Positions 26,583 through 36,301 of a DNA stretch of 64,000 nt are shown here, piece by piece. The notes below the pieces were generated by a model that was not told the origin of the DNA, ran no database searches, and was given only the letters and a program-made list of their open reading frames with translations. Origin of the DNA: an uncultured Candidatus Saccharibacteria bacterium (lineage in GTDB: Bacteria > Patescibacteria > Saccharimonadia > Saccharimonadales > JAEWBQ01); assembly GCA_946885745.1 (NCBI GenBank), contig CAMPGV010000001.1:1-64000 (forward strand), in the 5' to 3' direction. Position 1 is the stretch's first letter. Each line of letters opens with the position of its first letter. Both the position numbers and the translations under genes were made by a program.

Positions 26583-28121
26583 ATGAATAAGCAAGAGCTT
26601 CTCGACTACGCAGCACCTCATTACGATGAAGATGCGCTGCTCGAGTTGTCCCATGCAATCGACTTTGCGAGCAGCCACCACGACGGCCAGAAGCGCAAAA
26701 GTGGCGAGCCTTACATCATTCACCCACTTCACGTGGCGTCTATCCTGATTGACTGGGGCATGGATATCGACACCATCCTCGCCGGCGTCCTACATGACAC
26801 CGTTGAAGACACTGAGGCTTCCCTCGAAGAAATTGAAAACCTCTTCGGCCACGATGTCGCATTTCTCGTTGATGGCGTCACCAAGGTCTCTCAGGCACGT
26901 GCCGGCATGCGCAACCTTGAAAGCTACCTACCGCAAACCAAAGATAACCTGTCCAAGCTTCTTATCGCCGTCGGGCAAGACGTACGTGTCATCATCATTA
27001 AGCTTGCCGACCGCCTGCATAACCTCTCTACCCTTCAGCACATGAAGCCCGAGAAACAGGTCAAAATTGCTCGCGAGAGCCTCGATGTATTCGCCCCAAT
27101 GGCTGATCGCCTTGGTATGGGCCGAGTACGTATGCAGATCGAAGAGCTTGCCTTTAGCTACCTAAGCCCAACCGAATTTCATCACCTTCAGAATGTCATC
27201 AAAAAACGACTCGGTAAAAGCACACGTCGTCTTGGTATCGTTCGCGCCCAAGTTGAACAAGAACTCAAGAAGCAGGGCTTGAAGTTTGAGGTGAATGGAC
27301 GCGTTAAGAGTGTCTACAGCCTTCACAAAAAGCTGCAGAAAACCGACGGCAATATGGACGATATTTACGACCTCATGGCGCTGCGCGTCATTGTAGAGTC
27401 GAAAGAAGACTGCTACCGCGTGCTTGGTATCTTGCACAGTATGTACCAGCCAATGATCGCTCGTATCAAAGACTACATTGCCGTGCCGAAACCAAATGGC
27501 TACCAGAGTCTTCATACGACCGTCATTACTCCAAGCAAGCAGATTGTTGAATTTCAGATTCGCACGTATGACATGCACGAATACGCCGAGCGCGGTCTCG
27601 CGGCCAGCTTCCACTACCATGAGCAAAAGAGCAGTAAAGATTATGTGCGCAAAAAGGGCGCGTCTGCCAGCCTACCGAGTCAGCTGCAGTGGATTAGTCA
27701 GCTCCAAGAAATTGCCACTCGCCTGCGAAACGGTGAGGATATCCCTGAGGACCAACTCAATATTGACCTTTTTGGTAATCGCATTTTTGTCTACTCACCA
27801 AAAGGAGATATTTACAATCTTCCCGAAGGTGCACTTCCGCTCGATTTTGCCTACCTTGTCCATACTGATATTGGCATGCACGCCTACGGTTTCCGCGTAA
27901 ACGGTAATATTCACGCTTTTGATAAACCCCTCCAGAACGGTGATGTCGTCGAAGTCATTACCCGCAAGCTGCCGCAACCAAAGCAGGCCTGGCTCGATCT
28001 GGTCACGACGACCCACGCCCGCACAAAACTTCGCGCGCAGCTAAAGCAAATGGGAGTGATCGAAACAGTATCCCATGCTGCGGCAATCATCCGCGAGAAA
28101 GCCTCCCGCAAAAAGAAATAA
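26583..28121 (+). CDS. relA: RelA/SpoT-type (p)ppGpp synthetase/hydrolase, short form
   Basis: Makes and degrades the stringent-response alarmone. The HD hydrolase domain (His47, His71-Asp72 in VLHDTVEDT, KLADRLHNL) is intact; the synthetase shows GRVKSVYSLHKKL (239-251), YDLMALRVI and YIAVPKPNGYQSLHT. A TGS domain follows at about 405-465. The protein ends at 512 residues, without the helical, zinc-finger and ACT domains that let long Rel proteins read the ribosome. TATACT lies 10 nt before the ATG and there is no Shine-Dalgarno. Confidence 0.95.
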   Translation: MNKQELLDYAAPHYDEDALLELSHAIDFASSHHDGQKRKSGEPYIIHPLHVASILIDWGMDIDTILAGVLHDTVEDTEASLEEIENLFGHDVAFLVDGVTKVSQARAGMRNLESYLPQTKDNLSKLLIAVGQDVRVIIIKLADRLHNLSTLQHMKPEKQVKIARESLDVFAPMADRLGMGRVRMQIEELAFSYLSPTEFHHLQNVIKKRLGKSTRRLGIVRAQVEQELKKQGLKFEVNGRVKSVYSLHKKLQKTDGNMDDIYDLMALRVIVESKEDCYRVLGILHSMYQPMIARIKDYIAVPKPNGYQSLHTTVITPSKQIVEFQIRTYDMHEYAERGLAASFHYHEQKSSKDYVRKKGASASLPSQLQWISQLQEIATRLRNGEDIPEDQLNIDLFGNRIFVYSPKGDIYNLPEGALPLDFAYLVHTDIGMHAYGFRVNGNIHAFDKPLQNGDVVEVITRKLPQPKQAWLDLVTTTHARTKLRAQLKQMGVIETVSHAAAIIREKASRKKK

Positions 28122-28147
28122 CCAGCCCTACGAGCTGGTTATTTTTA
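28117..28147. terminator. Terminator between relA and ppa
   Basis: AATAACCAGC pairs with GCTGGTTATT (10 bp, 7-nt loop), then TTTTT on the plus strand. The relA stop lies in the left arm. It may also serve ppa from the other side. Confidence 0.85.
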
Positions 28148-28160
28148 TAGAGAGAATCCT

Positions 28161-28691
28161 TTAACGCTTGTTCCAGCGCTCGATTGACTCGTGAATCACT
28201 TCTTTTGCTTCACTTACATCACCCCAGCTCTTCACAATAGTCGTGCCCGGCTTCTTAAGGTCTTTGTAGTGATTGAAGTGGAACTCAATTTGCTTAAGTA
28301 GCTGCTCCGGCAGATCCTCAAGAGCAGTGACGGCGTTACCGGTATTACGGTCATCGGCAGGTACAACAACAACCTTATCGTCAACTTCACCATCATCCTC
28401 AAACTTCATCACACCAATCACACGAGCTTCCAGGAAGATACCCGTCGAAAGTGGCTCATTGGTGATAATCAATACGTCAAGCTCGTCGCCATCTTCATCG
28501 AGTGTCTGTGGAATAAAACCGTAGTTGGTTGGCTTTGCGAAAATCGCAGGCTCAACACGGTCGAGCTGCATTACCGCAAGCTCACGGTTCCATTCAATTT
28601 TATGGCTGCTGCCAGCCGGAATTTCGACAACCACATTGATCACGCCGCCATCGACGTCACCTGGTGTCAGGATTTTGTTAAAATCAGCCAT
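28161..28691 (-). CDS. ppa: Inorganic pyrophosphatase (family I)
   Basis: Hydrolyses pyrophosphate and so drives biosynthetic reactions forward. It is a 176-residue, soluble, magnesium-dependent type, with EDGDELDVLI (metal Asp residues), YGFIPQT, and FEDDGEVDDKVV. AAAGGAGAA precedes the ATG. Confidence 0.96.
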   Translation of the reverse strand: MADFNKILTPGDVDGGVINVVVEIPAGSSHKIEWNRELAVMQLDRVEPAIFAKPTNYGFIPQTLDEDGDELDVLIITNEPLSTGIFLEARVIGVMKFEDDGEVDDKVVVVPADDRNTGNAVTALEDLPEQLLKQIEFHFNHYKDLKKPGTTIVKSWGDVSEAKEVIHESIERWNKR

Positions 28692-28748
28692 CGCTTCTCC
28701 TTTACTTACTCCCTCTATAGTAGCAAATCTGATATCATAGGGACAACG

Positions 28749-29453
28749 ATGTTAACTATTGGTCACCGCGGAGCGGCGGGCGTGGCACCCGAAAACAGTC
28801 TTGAAGCTCTGCGCGCTGGCGTAGATGCTGGTGCAGATATGCTGGAGTTTGACATCCATCTAACTGCCGATCGCATCCCTGTTCTTATCCATGACAACAA
28901 CCTCATGCGCACACACAAGAAGCGGATGTTTGTTCATAGCTCGACACTCGCAGAGCTCCGGGAGGCAACCGCCGACTCACATAGCCCGATTGTGACACTC
29001 GAAGAAGTGTTCGAAGAATTTTACGGCAAAGTACTTCTCAATATTGAGATCAAACAGCGCGGCGTCGCCAAGGATTTGGTTGCATTTCTTAAATCGAAAT
29101 ACGTCAAAAAAGCAGCCGATTGGGAGAATTTTGTCTTCTCCTCTTTTTACGCCACAGAGCTTCTAGCGCTACGTCACCTCGCATCAAAGGCGACTCTCTG
29201 GCTCCTGCACAACCGCAATCCTTTCATCTTTATTGCATACGCACGCCTAATCCAGCTAGATGGCGTCGGCTTCCACCGCCTCTACATCAATGAACTAGCC
29301 CTGGAAATAGCCAAAAAGACCAATCTATTTACCTACGCCTATACCGTTAATCGCCCTCACACGGCTTTGATTTTATCTCGCAAAGGACTTGATGCCATTG
29401 TGACCGACTATCCCGCAAAGATCCTAAAAGAAATCAAAAAAGAACGCGCCTAA
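28749..29453 (+). CDS. Glycerophosphodiester phosphodiesterase
   Basis: Cleaves glycerophosphodiesters to glycerol 3-phosphate and an alcohol. From ATG 28749 (234 residues) it begins with the family start IGHRGAAGVAPENSLEAL (catalytic His), followed by EFDIHLT and VLIHDNNL (second His), and NIEIKQ. There is no signal peptide, so it acts in the cytoplasm. The longer upstream frame overlaps ppa and is rejected. It may salvage lipid head groups taken from a host; that is inference. Confidence 0.9.
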   Translation: MLTIGHRGAAGVAPENSLEALRAGVDAGADMLEFDIHLTADRIPVLIHDNNLMRTHKKRMFVHSSTLAELREATADSHSPIVTLEEVFEEFYGKVLLNIEIKQRGVAKDLVAFLKSKYVKKAADWENFVFSSFYATELLALRHLASKATLWLLHNRNPFIFIAYARLIQLDGVGFHRLYINELALEIAKKTNLFTYAYTVNRPHTALILSRKGLDAIVTDYPAKILKEIKKERA

Positions 29454-29468
29454 GCGCGTTTCTTTTCA
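29434..29468. terminator. Two-way terminator with both stop codons in its loop
   Basis: AACGCGC (29443-29449) and GCGCGTT (29454-29460) flank the 4-nt loop CTAA, which is the stop of both convergent genes. A-rich left and T-rich right flanks extend the stem and give T runs on both strands. Confidence 0.85.
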
Positions 29469-30388
29469 TCAAGATACTCTCGTATCGAAAGGGCTGCCGT
29501 TGCCCCTTCGCCGACCGCACTAGCAATCTGCATCGTCGCGCCGCTGCGTACATCGCCACTCGCAAATACGCCAGGCATGGAAGTCTCGAGGTGCTGATTA
29601 GTTTTGATCAGTCCTTGTTCATCAAGTTCAACACCAGTATCAACCAGGAACTGAGTATTTGGCTTAAGACCCACGAATACAAAGATGCCGTCGGTCAAAA
29701 ACTCAGTCGGCTCGCCGTCTTTTAGAGCCGCAACAGAAGTCACCCGACCTTCCGTAGTAACAATTTCGGTCGGCATTGTACCAAGATGCACTGTAATCTT
29801 GCCAGCAGCAACCTGCTCTTCAAGATCTCGCTGCAATACTTCGCTCGCCTTGATCGTACTACGTACTAGTAGATCAATATGCGTGGTGTATCGTGTCAGG
29901 AAAAGAGCCTCCTGTACGGCAGAGTTACCACCGCCGACAACCACAAGGCGCTTGTCGCGATAGAAGGCGCCGTCACAAGTAGCACAGTAGTGCACGCCTC
30001 GTCCGTAATATTCAGCCTCACCGGGAATACCAAGTTTATTATAATCACTACCGGTCGCGATCAGCACTGTGTGCGCACGCACATCGGCACCATCTACCGT
30101 CACCACCTTTACGCCGTCTTCATCGCGAATAGCCGACACATCACCAAACTCGATATGCGCCCCAAAGCGCTCAGCCTGCTTCTCAAGCTGACCTGCAAGC
30201 TTCAAGCCCTCGATTCCATCGGGAAACCCTGGGTAGTTATCAACTTGGTCAGTGATGGCAGCCAGGCCGCCGATTACACCCTTTTCATAGAGTACTGTGT
30301 CGATATCTTCACGTGTCGTATACACTGCCGCTGCTAGCGCGCTTGGGCCAGCACCCACCATGATCACATCACGAATTGCTTCACTCAT
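29450..30388 (-). CDS. trxB: Thioredoxin reductase
   Basis: A flavoprotein that passes electrons from NADPH to thioredoxin. It is 312 residues long, with the FAD motif GAGPSALAAA, the redox pair C135-A-T-C138, the NADPH-type loop VVVGGGNSAVQEA, and GVFASGDVR near the C-terminus. The last four bases overlap the convergent GDPD gene. Confidence 0.95.
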   Translation of the reverse strand: MSEAIRDVIMVGAGPSALAAAVYTTREDIDTVLYEKGVIGGLAAITDQVDNYPGFPDGIEGLKLAGQLEKQAERFGAHIEFGDVSAIRDEDGVKVVTVDGADVRAHTVLIATGSDYNKLGIPGEAEYYGRGVHYCATCDGAFYRDKRLVVVGGGNSAVQEALFLTRYTTHIDLLVRSTIKASEVLQRDLEEQVAAGKITVHLGTMPTEIVTTEGRVTSVAALKDGEPTEFLTDGIFVFVGLKPNTQFLVDTGVELDEQGLIKTNQHLETSMPGVFASGDVRSGATMQIASAVGEGATAALSIREYLDEKKRA

Positions 30389-30400
30389 TGTATGTCCGCC

Positions 30401-30943
30401 TTATTTTGCTTCAAGAATTTCTACGATAAATACCAGTGGGCCAGTTGGCTGGCCGGTGCCATTGTCGACATTGCCGTAGGCCTTGTCGGCCGGAATAGTT
30501 AGCTTCACAGTTGAGCCCACTTTTTGACCTGCGAGTCCCTCTTTCCAGCCAGCAATCACGCCGTTGAGGCCAAACTCAATCGGACTAAGTGTGCCGCTCT
30601 TCTTGCTGCTATCAAAGATCTGTCCGTCAGCAGTCCAGCCAAAGTAGTTGACCTTTACTGTCGACGCATCGGTTACTACCGCACCGCTGCCTTCTTTAAG
30701 CACATCAACCTTTAGCGCCGTGACGCTACTCGCATCAAATGATTCAGCCTTGTAACCCTCAAGTGGCTCGTTTGCCTTACGCATCTCGGCAATATACTGC
30801 TCATAAGCCTTTTGTTGAGCCTCGGCATCAGACTGCTCATTTTGCGGGATAAGCACCATCGCTGCAAAACCTGCCAGTGTTCCCACTAGCATGACAATTG
30901 CAATTATCCATATACCAATACGTTGGCCTGTTTGTGTCGCCAT
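30401..30943 (-). CDS. FKBP-type peptidyl-prolyl isomerase, membrane-anchored
   Basis: A proline isomerase and folding helper outside the cytoplasmic membrane. Residues 9-33 form an N-terminal membrane anchor (IGIWIIAIVMLVGTLAGFAAMVLI) without a lipobox. A charged helical spacer follows (DAEAQQKAYEQYIAEMRKANE), then the FKBP domain (VKVNYFGWTADGQIFDSS, VIAGWKEGLAGQKVGS, IPADKAYG). It is 180 residues long. GGGAAGAG precedes the ATG. Confidence 0.94.
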   Translation of the reverse strand: MATQTGQRIGIWIIAIVMLVGTLAGFAAMVLIPQNEQSDAEAQQKAYEQYIAEMRKANEPLEGYKAESFDASSVTALKVDVLKEGSGAVVTDASTVKVNYFGWTADGQIFDSSKKSGTLSPIEFGLNGVIAGWKEGLAGQKVGSTVKLTIPADKAYGNVDNGTGQPTGPLVFIVEILEAK

Positions 30944-31014
30944 ATCTACTCTTCCCTCACATTTAAACTTGTTCTAGTATACCAAATCTAGTGTCGTTTG
31001 ACTGCACTACGACG

Positions 31015-32187
31015 CTATTTCTGCGACGCATCATCTTCGTAAACACGCGATGCACGCCACACACCCAGAGCCTGGCCAATTGGCAGTAGGTCGTTATAAC
31101 CCATAAAATCGGCCGCACGGCGCAACATTGCGCCAACTAATCCTGTAAAGCGTAGACCATGCCATTCAAAAATTGCCCAGAATGGTCCTACCGGCACAAC
31201 TACTGGTGGCTTAACTGCCTTATAGACCTTTGGCTTTTGACCATTGAGCTCCCGTTTGATATTGCGTGCCACAAATAGGGCATCGTGCAGAGCGGTTTGT
31301 GCCAAGCCGGTATACTGCGTCGCTGCATTATCACCCATGACATAGACATTATCCGCTGCCTTCAAATACGCATCAACATTCACACGGCCATTCGGCGCAA
31401 ATGTAAACTGCTGATCGTGCTGCGCATAAAAAGGATGGTTAGCAACACCGGATGTCCAGATAACCGTACGGCTCCGGATATCGATGTCTCCCATCTTGAG
31501 TTCGTCTTCAGACTCAGATTTGACTGCAGTATTCGTATATACCGTTACGCCAAGCTTATGCAAACGCTCCGCAACCAGTCGGCTCGCTTTTTCGCTCATA
31601 CGAGGTAAGACCCGTGGAGCAGCTTCAACAAGATCAATCTTGATAGGATGATCTACTAGCTTATAGTGGGCACATAGACGGCGCAGATACGCACCCATGG
31701 CGGCCGCCAACTCAACGCCAGTTGGACCACCTCCGACGATCACGTAGTGACTATCGGGCGTGTGGCGGCTCGTAAACTCATCTCGCAGGTGTGCCTGCAG
31801 ACGTCGGATTTCTTCAACCGACTTAATACCATGAGCGTGCTTCTCAAGCCCCTTAATGCCAAAGTATGTCGTCACCGTACCGAGTGCAAAGAGCACTTTA
31901 TCGTAATGATACAACTTACCACTAGCACCCGTAACAACTTGCGCCGTAGCATCAAGGTCTGTAACTGTATCGTGCACCAGCTTCACTCGTGACTTGTTTT
32001 TAAATATCGTCTTCAGTGGCACCCAAGATTCCAGGTGACTGTGCCCTGTTGCTGTCGAATAGAGCGCTGGATAATACTGAAAGTCCTTCTTATCACTAAT
32101 AAGGGTCACCTTCGCAGATGGGTGCGACGCAAGCTCTAGGGCAGCCTTTACGCCAGCAAAACCGCCACCAACAATCGTAATATGCAT
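31015..32187 (-). CDS. ndh: NADH dehydrogenase type II (NDH-2-like)
   Basis: A single-subunit flavoenzyme that moves electrons from NADH to quinone without proton pumping. At 390 residues it has two dinucleotide folds: VGGGFAGVKAALEL (6-19) for FAD and VIVGGGPTGVELAAA for NADH, plus NVYVMGDNAA. The C-terminus carries an amphipathic membrane-binding region (WHGLRFTGLVGAMLRRAADFMGY). It lies beside the cyo genes, forming a minimal NADH-to-oxygen chain. Confidence 0.93.
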   Translation of the reverse strand: MHITIVGGGFAGVKAALELASHPSAKVTLISDKKDFQYYPALYSTATGHSHLESWVPLKTIFKNKSRVKLVHDTVTDLDATAQVVTGASGKLYHYDKVLFALGTVTTYFGIKGLEKHAHGIKSVEEIRRLQAHLRDEFTSRHTPDSHYVIVGGGPTGVELAAAMGAYLRRLCAHYKLVDHPIKIDLVEAAPRVLPRMSEKASRLVAERLHKLGVTVYTNTAVKSESEDELKMGDIDIRSRTVIWTSGVANHPFYAQHDQQFTFAPNGRVNVDAYLKAADNVYVMGDNAATQYTGLAQTALHDALFVARNIKRELNGQKPKVYKAVKPPVVVPVGPFWAIFEWHGLRFTGLVGAMLRRAADFMGYNDLLPIGQALGVWRASRVYEDDASQK

Positions 32188-32215
32188 GTACTGTCTCTTT
32201 CTGTCTAATGTCTAG

Positions 32216-32473
32216 TTATCTATTTGTTTGTATCGCCAAGCGACGGTGCGCCACAAAGCCAAGTACACCTGCAAGCATCGTGTATATAAGTCCACTAACA
32301 CAAAGGTGCAGAAGACTGACTGATTCCAGCAGCATGAGCGCACTACCACTAGCAACCGTTGCACCGACTAGTACATGACTAGCCATAACAACACGACGAG
32401 AAGCGGTCGCGAGCCCAAGTACACTGCAAACAATACTTGCACATGCTATCAATACGTGAAGCATAATCATCAT
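32216..32473 (-). CDS. Small hydrophobic membrane protein of unknown function
   Basis: An 85-residue protein of about three membrane helices with no recognised family. The start is set at ATG 32473 because an extended -10 (TGGTATACT, 32481-32486) lies 7 nt upstream and the longer frame runs into cyoE. Its position between ndh and the cyo genes suggests a respiratory or membrane role, unproven. Confidence 0.6.
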   Translation of the reverse strand: MMIMLHVLIACASIVCSVLGLATASRRVVMASHVLVGATVASGSALMLLESVSLLHLCVSGLIYTMLAGVLGFVAHRRLAIQTNR

Positions 32474-32480
32474 ATCGTTC

Positions 32481-32486
32481 AGTATA
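32481..32486 (-). promoter_or_regulatory. Extended -10 box, leaderless arrangement
   Basis: TGG-TATACT on the minus strand, 7 nt before ATG 32473. Confidence 0.5.
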
Positions 32487-32492
32487 CCATCA

Positions 32493-33359
32493 TTACGGCA
32501 AGAATCCGCCGACTGCAATCAATCCTAGCATCGCAAGCAGGACCACCAGAGAAACAAAGAACATCCGACGCGCCCATACTACCGCATCACCTTTATAATT
32601 TCGTAGACCTTGAATCACCCAACTAAAGCCCACTGCCGTCATAGCGACTGCGTAAATCAGACCAGCATAGCCAGCAAGTGTCAATAGCGGCGCCGATAAC
32701 ACAAACAGCACAACAAAAATAAAGAGTTGTCGCTTCGTACTGACAAGCCCTCTCTTCACCGACCATATTGGCAAGTTTGCAGCACGATATTCCTCATGAC
32801 GAAACATAGCGATAGCGTAAAAGTGAGTCATCTGCCAAAGCGTCATCATAAGAAATAGCACGAGCGCTGCCGTATCGAGCCGCCCAGTCAGGGCCGTATA
32901 TCCCGCTACGAGCGGCAGGGCCCCGGGAAGGGTTCCAATGAGCGTACTCCACGAGGTCGTGCGCTTCGCCCAGCCATATAGCAGCACATAGGTTGCATAT
33001 GCAACAATTCCCAGTATGACCGTTAAAAGATTTGTGCATACGGCCAACAAAACGAAGCCAGCAATACCAAGCAGCAACGAGTATAGCAGTGCGGCTCGCT
33101 TAGAGATGACGCCCATCACGACTTCTCGCTGTTTCGTACGCTTCATACGAGCATCGATATTTCGATCAAGTACGTTATTTGCAACACATGCCGATCCAAT
33201 AACACCTGCTATACCAAACAGCAGACCTACAAAACTGAGTGCGTCAAACCTTCCCATAACAGACACTGCCAGCAAGAAACCTGCAGCAGCGGACAGGGTA
33301 TTACTCACCGTAATGCCCGGCTTAAGAATATGCAGGTAGGCGTGAACCATTGAGCGCAT
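32493..33359 (-). CDS. cyoE: Protoheme IX farnesyltransferase (heme o synthase)
   Basis: Adds a farnesyl group to heme b to make heme o for the oxidase. It is a polytopic UbiA-type prenyltransferase of 288 residues with the Asp-rich motif NNVLDRNIDARMKRT and the second loop around RHEEYRAANLPIWSVKRG. It starts where cyoD ends. Its presence shows that the oxidase uses heme o. Confidence 0.95.
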   Translation of the reverse strand: MRSMVHAYLHILKPGITVSNTLSAAAGFLLAVSVMGRFDALSFVGLLFGIAGVIGSACVANNVLDRNIDARMKRTKQREVVMGVISKRAALLYSLLLGIAGFVLLAVCTNLLTVILGIVAYATYVLLYGWAKRTTSWSTLIGTLPGALPLVAGYTALTGRLDTAALVLFLMMTLWQMTHFYAIAMFRHEEYRAANLPIWSVKRGLVSTKRQLFIFVVLFVLSAPLLTLAGYAGLIYAVAMTAVGFSWVIQGLRNYKGDAVVWARRMFFVSLVVLLAMLGLIAVGGFLP

Positions 33360-33730
33360 TAAAAGCCTTTTTCTCGCTGTTCCATCATATAGGCGTCCAT
33401 CTGCTCGGTCGTCATCATCATATTGTAATTAAGATTATTCATAATCCAGAGCGAACCGGCCACTACAATGACCAAAATAATAAGCATGAATAGTAGCGCC
33501 GTCAGGTTCCATCGCGGCCGATCTTCTTGCCCAACATGCAAAAAGAAAATGAGCTGCACAGACAGCTGAACAACCGCCAAAGTCATAAGCACAGCAATTA
33601 ACCATGGACCCTCAAGTACCTTGTTCATGGCTAACCAGAAAGCAAGCAATGTCAGTCCTAGCGCACCCGCAAAACCAATAATATAGTGAGTAATTTGCTG
33701 TCTCAATGAGACTGCCTGCCGCTTCGCCAT
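33359..33730 (-). CDS. cyoD: Cytochrome o ubiquinol oxidase subunit IV
   Basis: A small three-helix accessory subunit of the bo3 oxidase. The 123-residue protein has the typical helix II-III loop around QLIFFLHVGQEDRPRWN. It is located between cyoC and cyoE as in the standard operon. Confidence 0.93.
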   Translation of the reverse strand: MAKRQAVSLRQQITHYIIGFAGALGLTLLAFWLAMNKVLEGPWLIAVLMTLAVVQLSVQLIFFLHVGQEDRPRWNLTALLFMLIILVIVVAGSLWIMNNLNYNMMMTTEQMDAYMMEQREKGF

Positions 33731-33731
33731 A

Positions 33732-34310
33732 TTAGATCACCTCCATGAAATATACGATGGTAAAGATAAAAATCCACACCACATCGAGGAAATGCCAGAA
33801 CATAGCCGCCAGCGACAAGCGTCGCAGCATGTGCACGCTACTTCCCCGCCAAGCTAGGCGCAGCGTTAATACCAGCAGCCAAATCAGACCCACCGCGATG
33901 TGCGCACCATGTGTCCCCACGAGCGTAAAGAAGGCCGTCAAGAAACCACTTGCCTGCCAGCTATGCCCCTCACTGACAAGGTGGCTAAACTCCGTCATCT
34001 CCATTACCAAGAAGGCAGCACCAAGCAGCATCGTCACTACGAGCATGCCAATCGCTTGCCGAACTTTATCATAACGAGCCAGTAGGAGTGCAAGTCCACA
34101 AGTTAAACTACTCACAAGCAGGATCACAGTTTCAACGAGAACAAAGGACAGGTCAAATAGCTCACGCCCCGAAGGGCCGCCATTCGTACCCCCGCTTAGT
34201 ACAATGTACGTCGCAAACAGTGTCCCAAAGAGCACGCAGTCTGTCATAAGATAGATCCAAAAACCAAGTTGCGTTTTTTGATCACGTGCCGCTACATGTG
34301 CCTCGCTCAT
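33732..34310 (-). CDS. cyoC: Cytochrome o ubiquinol oxidase subunit III
   Basis: A five-helix subunit of the heme-copper oxidase. It is 192 residues long, with [23 protein letters not shown] at the start, [12 protein letters not shown], and the final [22 protein letters not shown]. It overlaps cyoB by four bases. Confidence 0.95.
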   Translation of the reverse strand: MSEAHVAARDQKTQLGFWIYLMTDCVLFGTLFATYIVLSGGTNGGPSGRELFDLSFVLVETVILLVSSLTCGLALLLARYDKVRQAIGMLVVTMLLGAAFLVMEMTEFSHLVSEGHSWQASGFLTAFFTLVGTHGAHIAVGLIWLLVLTLRLAWRGSSVHMLRRLSLAAMFWHFLDVVWIFIFTIVYFMEVI

Positions 34311-36301
34311 ACCACCACTCCTTTCTGATGACGGACCGCATCAAGTTGCTCGAGCTCCTTAGCGGTCACCACATACTCAATATCATCATTTGTTGTACGA
34401 ATAATAACAAGTACAATTGCCGCAACAAGTCCAACAATTGCCAGCCACCATATGTGCCAAATTAACCCAAATCCAACAGCCAGCGCCATTGCGGCAATCA
34501 TAACCCCAAGGCCGGAATTCTTCGGCAGTTCAATATCTTTGTAATCTGGTGCTTTTAACATATGACCACGCCTGCGCGCCTGCTTTTCTTCCCACCAAGC
34601 ATCCCGTGTCGTCACACTTGGCGTGACAGCAAAGTTGTAAAATGGCGCCGGCGACGGAACGGACCACTCGAGCGTACGACCATTCCATGGGTCGCCTGTT
34701 GTATCGAGATTCTTCTTACGATTCCAGATACTCCAACCAAGCTGCAATAACTGTACGGCAATTGCCAATCCGATAATCATCACTCCTACGCCTGCCACAA
34801 TAAACAAACCCTGCCACCCTGTCGAAGCGTCGTAGTGATCAAGGCGACGCGCGGCACCCATGAATCCAAGTGCATAGAGCGGCAGAAAGGCTACTAGGAA
34901 GCCTATCGCCCATAAGTAGGCCGCCAGCCTACCCAGCCCTTCATGCAACTTGAAGCCAAATACCTTCGGGAACCAATAAGTTAACCCTGCGAAATACCCA
35001 AAAACAACACCACCGATGATAACGTTATGGAAGTGTGCCACAAGGAAGAGGCTGTTGTGGACCTGGAAGTCAATTGCTGGCACCGCCATCAGCACACCAG
35101 TGACGCCACCAATAGTAAATGTCATCACGAAGGCCATAAACCAATTCATTGGCGTCGCAAACTTGATACGACCACGATACATCGTAAAGAGCCAGTTGAA
35201 TATCTTCACGCCTGTTGGAATAGCGATAATCATCGTCGTGATACCAAAGAACGCATTCACATTAGCACCGCCACCCATCGTAAAGAAATGGTGTAGCCAA
35301 ACAATAAACGACAGGAATGTAATTGCAAACAATGCGCCAACCATCGTCTTGTACCCAAAGAGCTTTTTACGCGCAAAGGTTGCCACAATTTCTGAGAAAA
35401 TACCAAACGCCGGCAAAATCAGAATATACACCTCCGGGTGGCCCCATGCCCAAATGAGATTGATGTACATCATCGGATTGCCGCCATCGGTTGACGTAAA
35501 GAAGTGCATTCCCATGAGGCGATCAAGGGACAACATACCAAGTGTTGCCGTCAAGATAGGAAACGCGAAAATAACAAGCAACATCGCTACCAGTACACTC
35601 CATGCAAATATTGGCAGTTTCATGAGCGTCATACCTGGAGCACGCAACTTCAAGATCGTAACAATGAAATTAATACCCGACAGCAGGCTACCAATACCAG
35701 CAATTTGCAGCGACCATATCCAATAATCAACACCGACGCCCGGGCTGTATTCAATACCTGTGAGCGGCGGGTAGCCGAGCCATCCGCCTGTCGAAAAGCC
35801 GCCGAGCACCAATGAGGCATTCATAAGGATCATACCAGCCACAAACAGCCAGAAGCTCACCGAGTTCATAAATGGAAAGGCAACGTCACGTGCGCCAATC
35901 ATAAGGGGCAGCACAAGATTAATCAGCCCGAACATCAATCCCATCGCCACAAAGAAAATCATGATACTACCATGCGCCGAGAAGACTTGCTGGAACATGT
36001 CGGCATCCATCAAACCAGGGTTACTCGCCGCAATCGCCTGCTGGGCACGCATCATTACTGCATCGGCCACACCGCGCAGCAGCATAAGAATCGCCACGAC
36101 AATATACATGACGCCTATTTTCTTTGCATCAAGCGAAGTGAACCAGTTCGTCCAAAGCCAACCCCATTTCTTAAAATAAGTCAGCGCCCCGGCGATGCCT
36201 AGTAACCCGAGAACGAGCATAGCCGCACCGCCTTGGGTGATAATATCATCTGGCAGCGCACTCCAGTCTAATCGTCCTAACATGTTTGCCATTAGCTGCA
36301 T
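34307..36301 (-). CDS. cyoB: Cytochrome o ubiquinol oxidase subunit I
   Basis: The catalytic proton-pumping subunit carrying heme b, heme o3 and CuB. At 664 residues all metal ligands are visible: the early His in [11 protein letters not shown], the CuB His and cross-linked Tyr in [11 protein letters not shown], the HHFF pair, and the two heme His in [11 protein letters not shown]. The length matches other quinol oxidases. Activity needs a quinone that this window gives no means to make. Confidence 0.98.
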   Translation of the reverse strand: MQLMANMLGRLDWSALPDDIITQGGAAMLVLGLLGIAGALTYFKKWGWLWTNWFTSLDAKKIGVMYIVVAILMLLRGVADAVMMRAQQAIAASNPGLMDADMFQQVFSAHGSIMIFFVAMGLMFGLINLVLPLMIGARDVAFPFMNSVSFWLFVAGMILMNASLVLGGFSTGGWLGYPPLTGIEYSPGVGVDYWIWSLQIAGIGSLLSGINFIVTILKLRAPGMTLMKLPIFAWSVLVAMLLVIFAFPILTATLGMLSLDRLMGMHFFTSTDGGNPMMYINLIWAWGHPEVYILILPAFGIFSEIVATFARKKLFGYKTMVGALFAITFLSFIVWLHHFFTMGGGANVNAFFGITTMIIAIPTGVKIFNWLFTMYRGRIKFATPMNWFMAFVMTFTIGGVTGVLMAVPAIDFQVHNSLFLVAHFHNVIIGGVVFGYFAGLTYWFPKVFGFKLHEGLGRLAAYLWAIGFLVAFLPLYALGFMGAARRLDHYDASTGWQGLFIVAGVGVMIIGLAIAVQLLQLGWSIWNRKKNLDTTGDPWNGRTLEWSVPSPAPFYNFAVTPSVTTRDAWWEEKQARRRGHMLKAPDYKDIELPKNSGLGVMIAAMALAVGFGLIWHIWWLAIVGLVAAIVLVIIRTTNDDIEYVVTAKELEQLDAVRHQKGVVV

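Noticed and set aside
28602..28748. Upstream extension of the GDPD gene
   Set aside because: It overlaps the ppa start and control region, and the family N-terminus begins at 28749.
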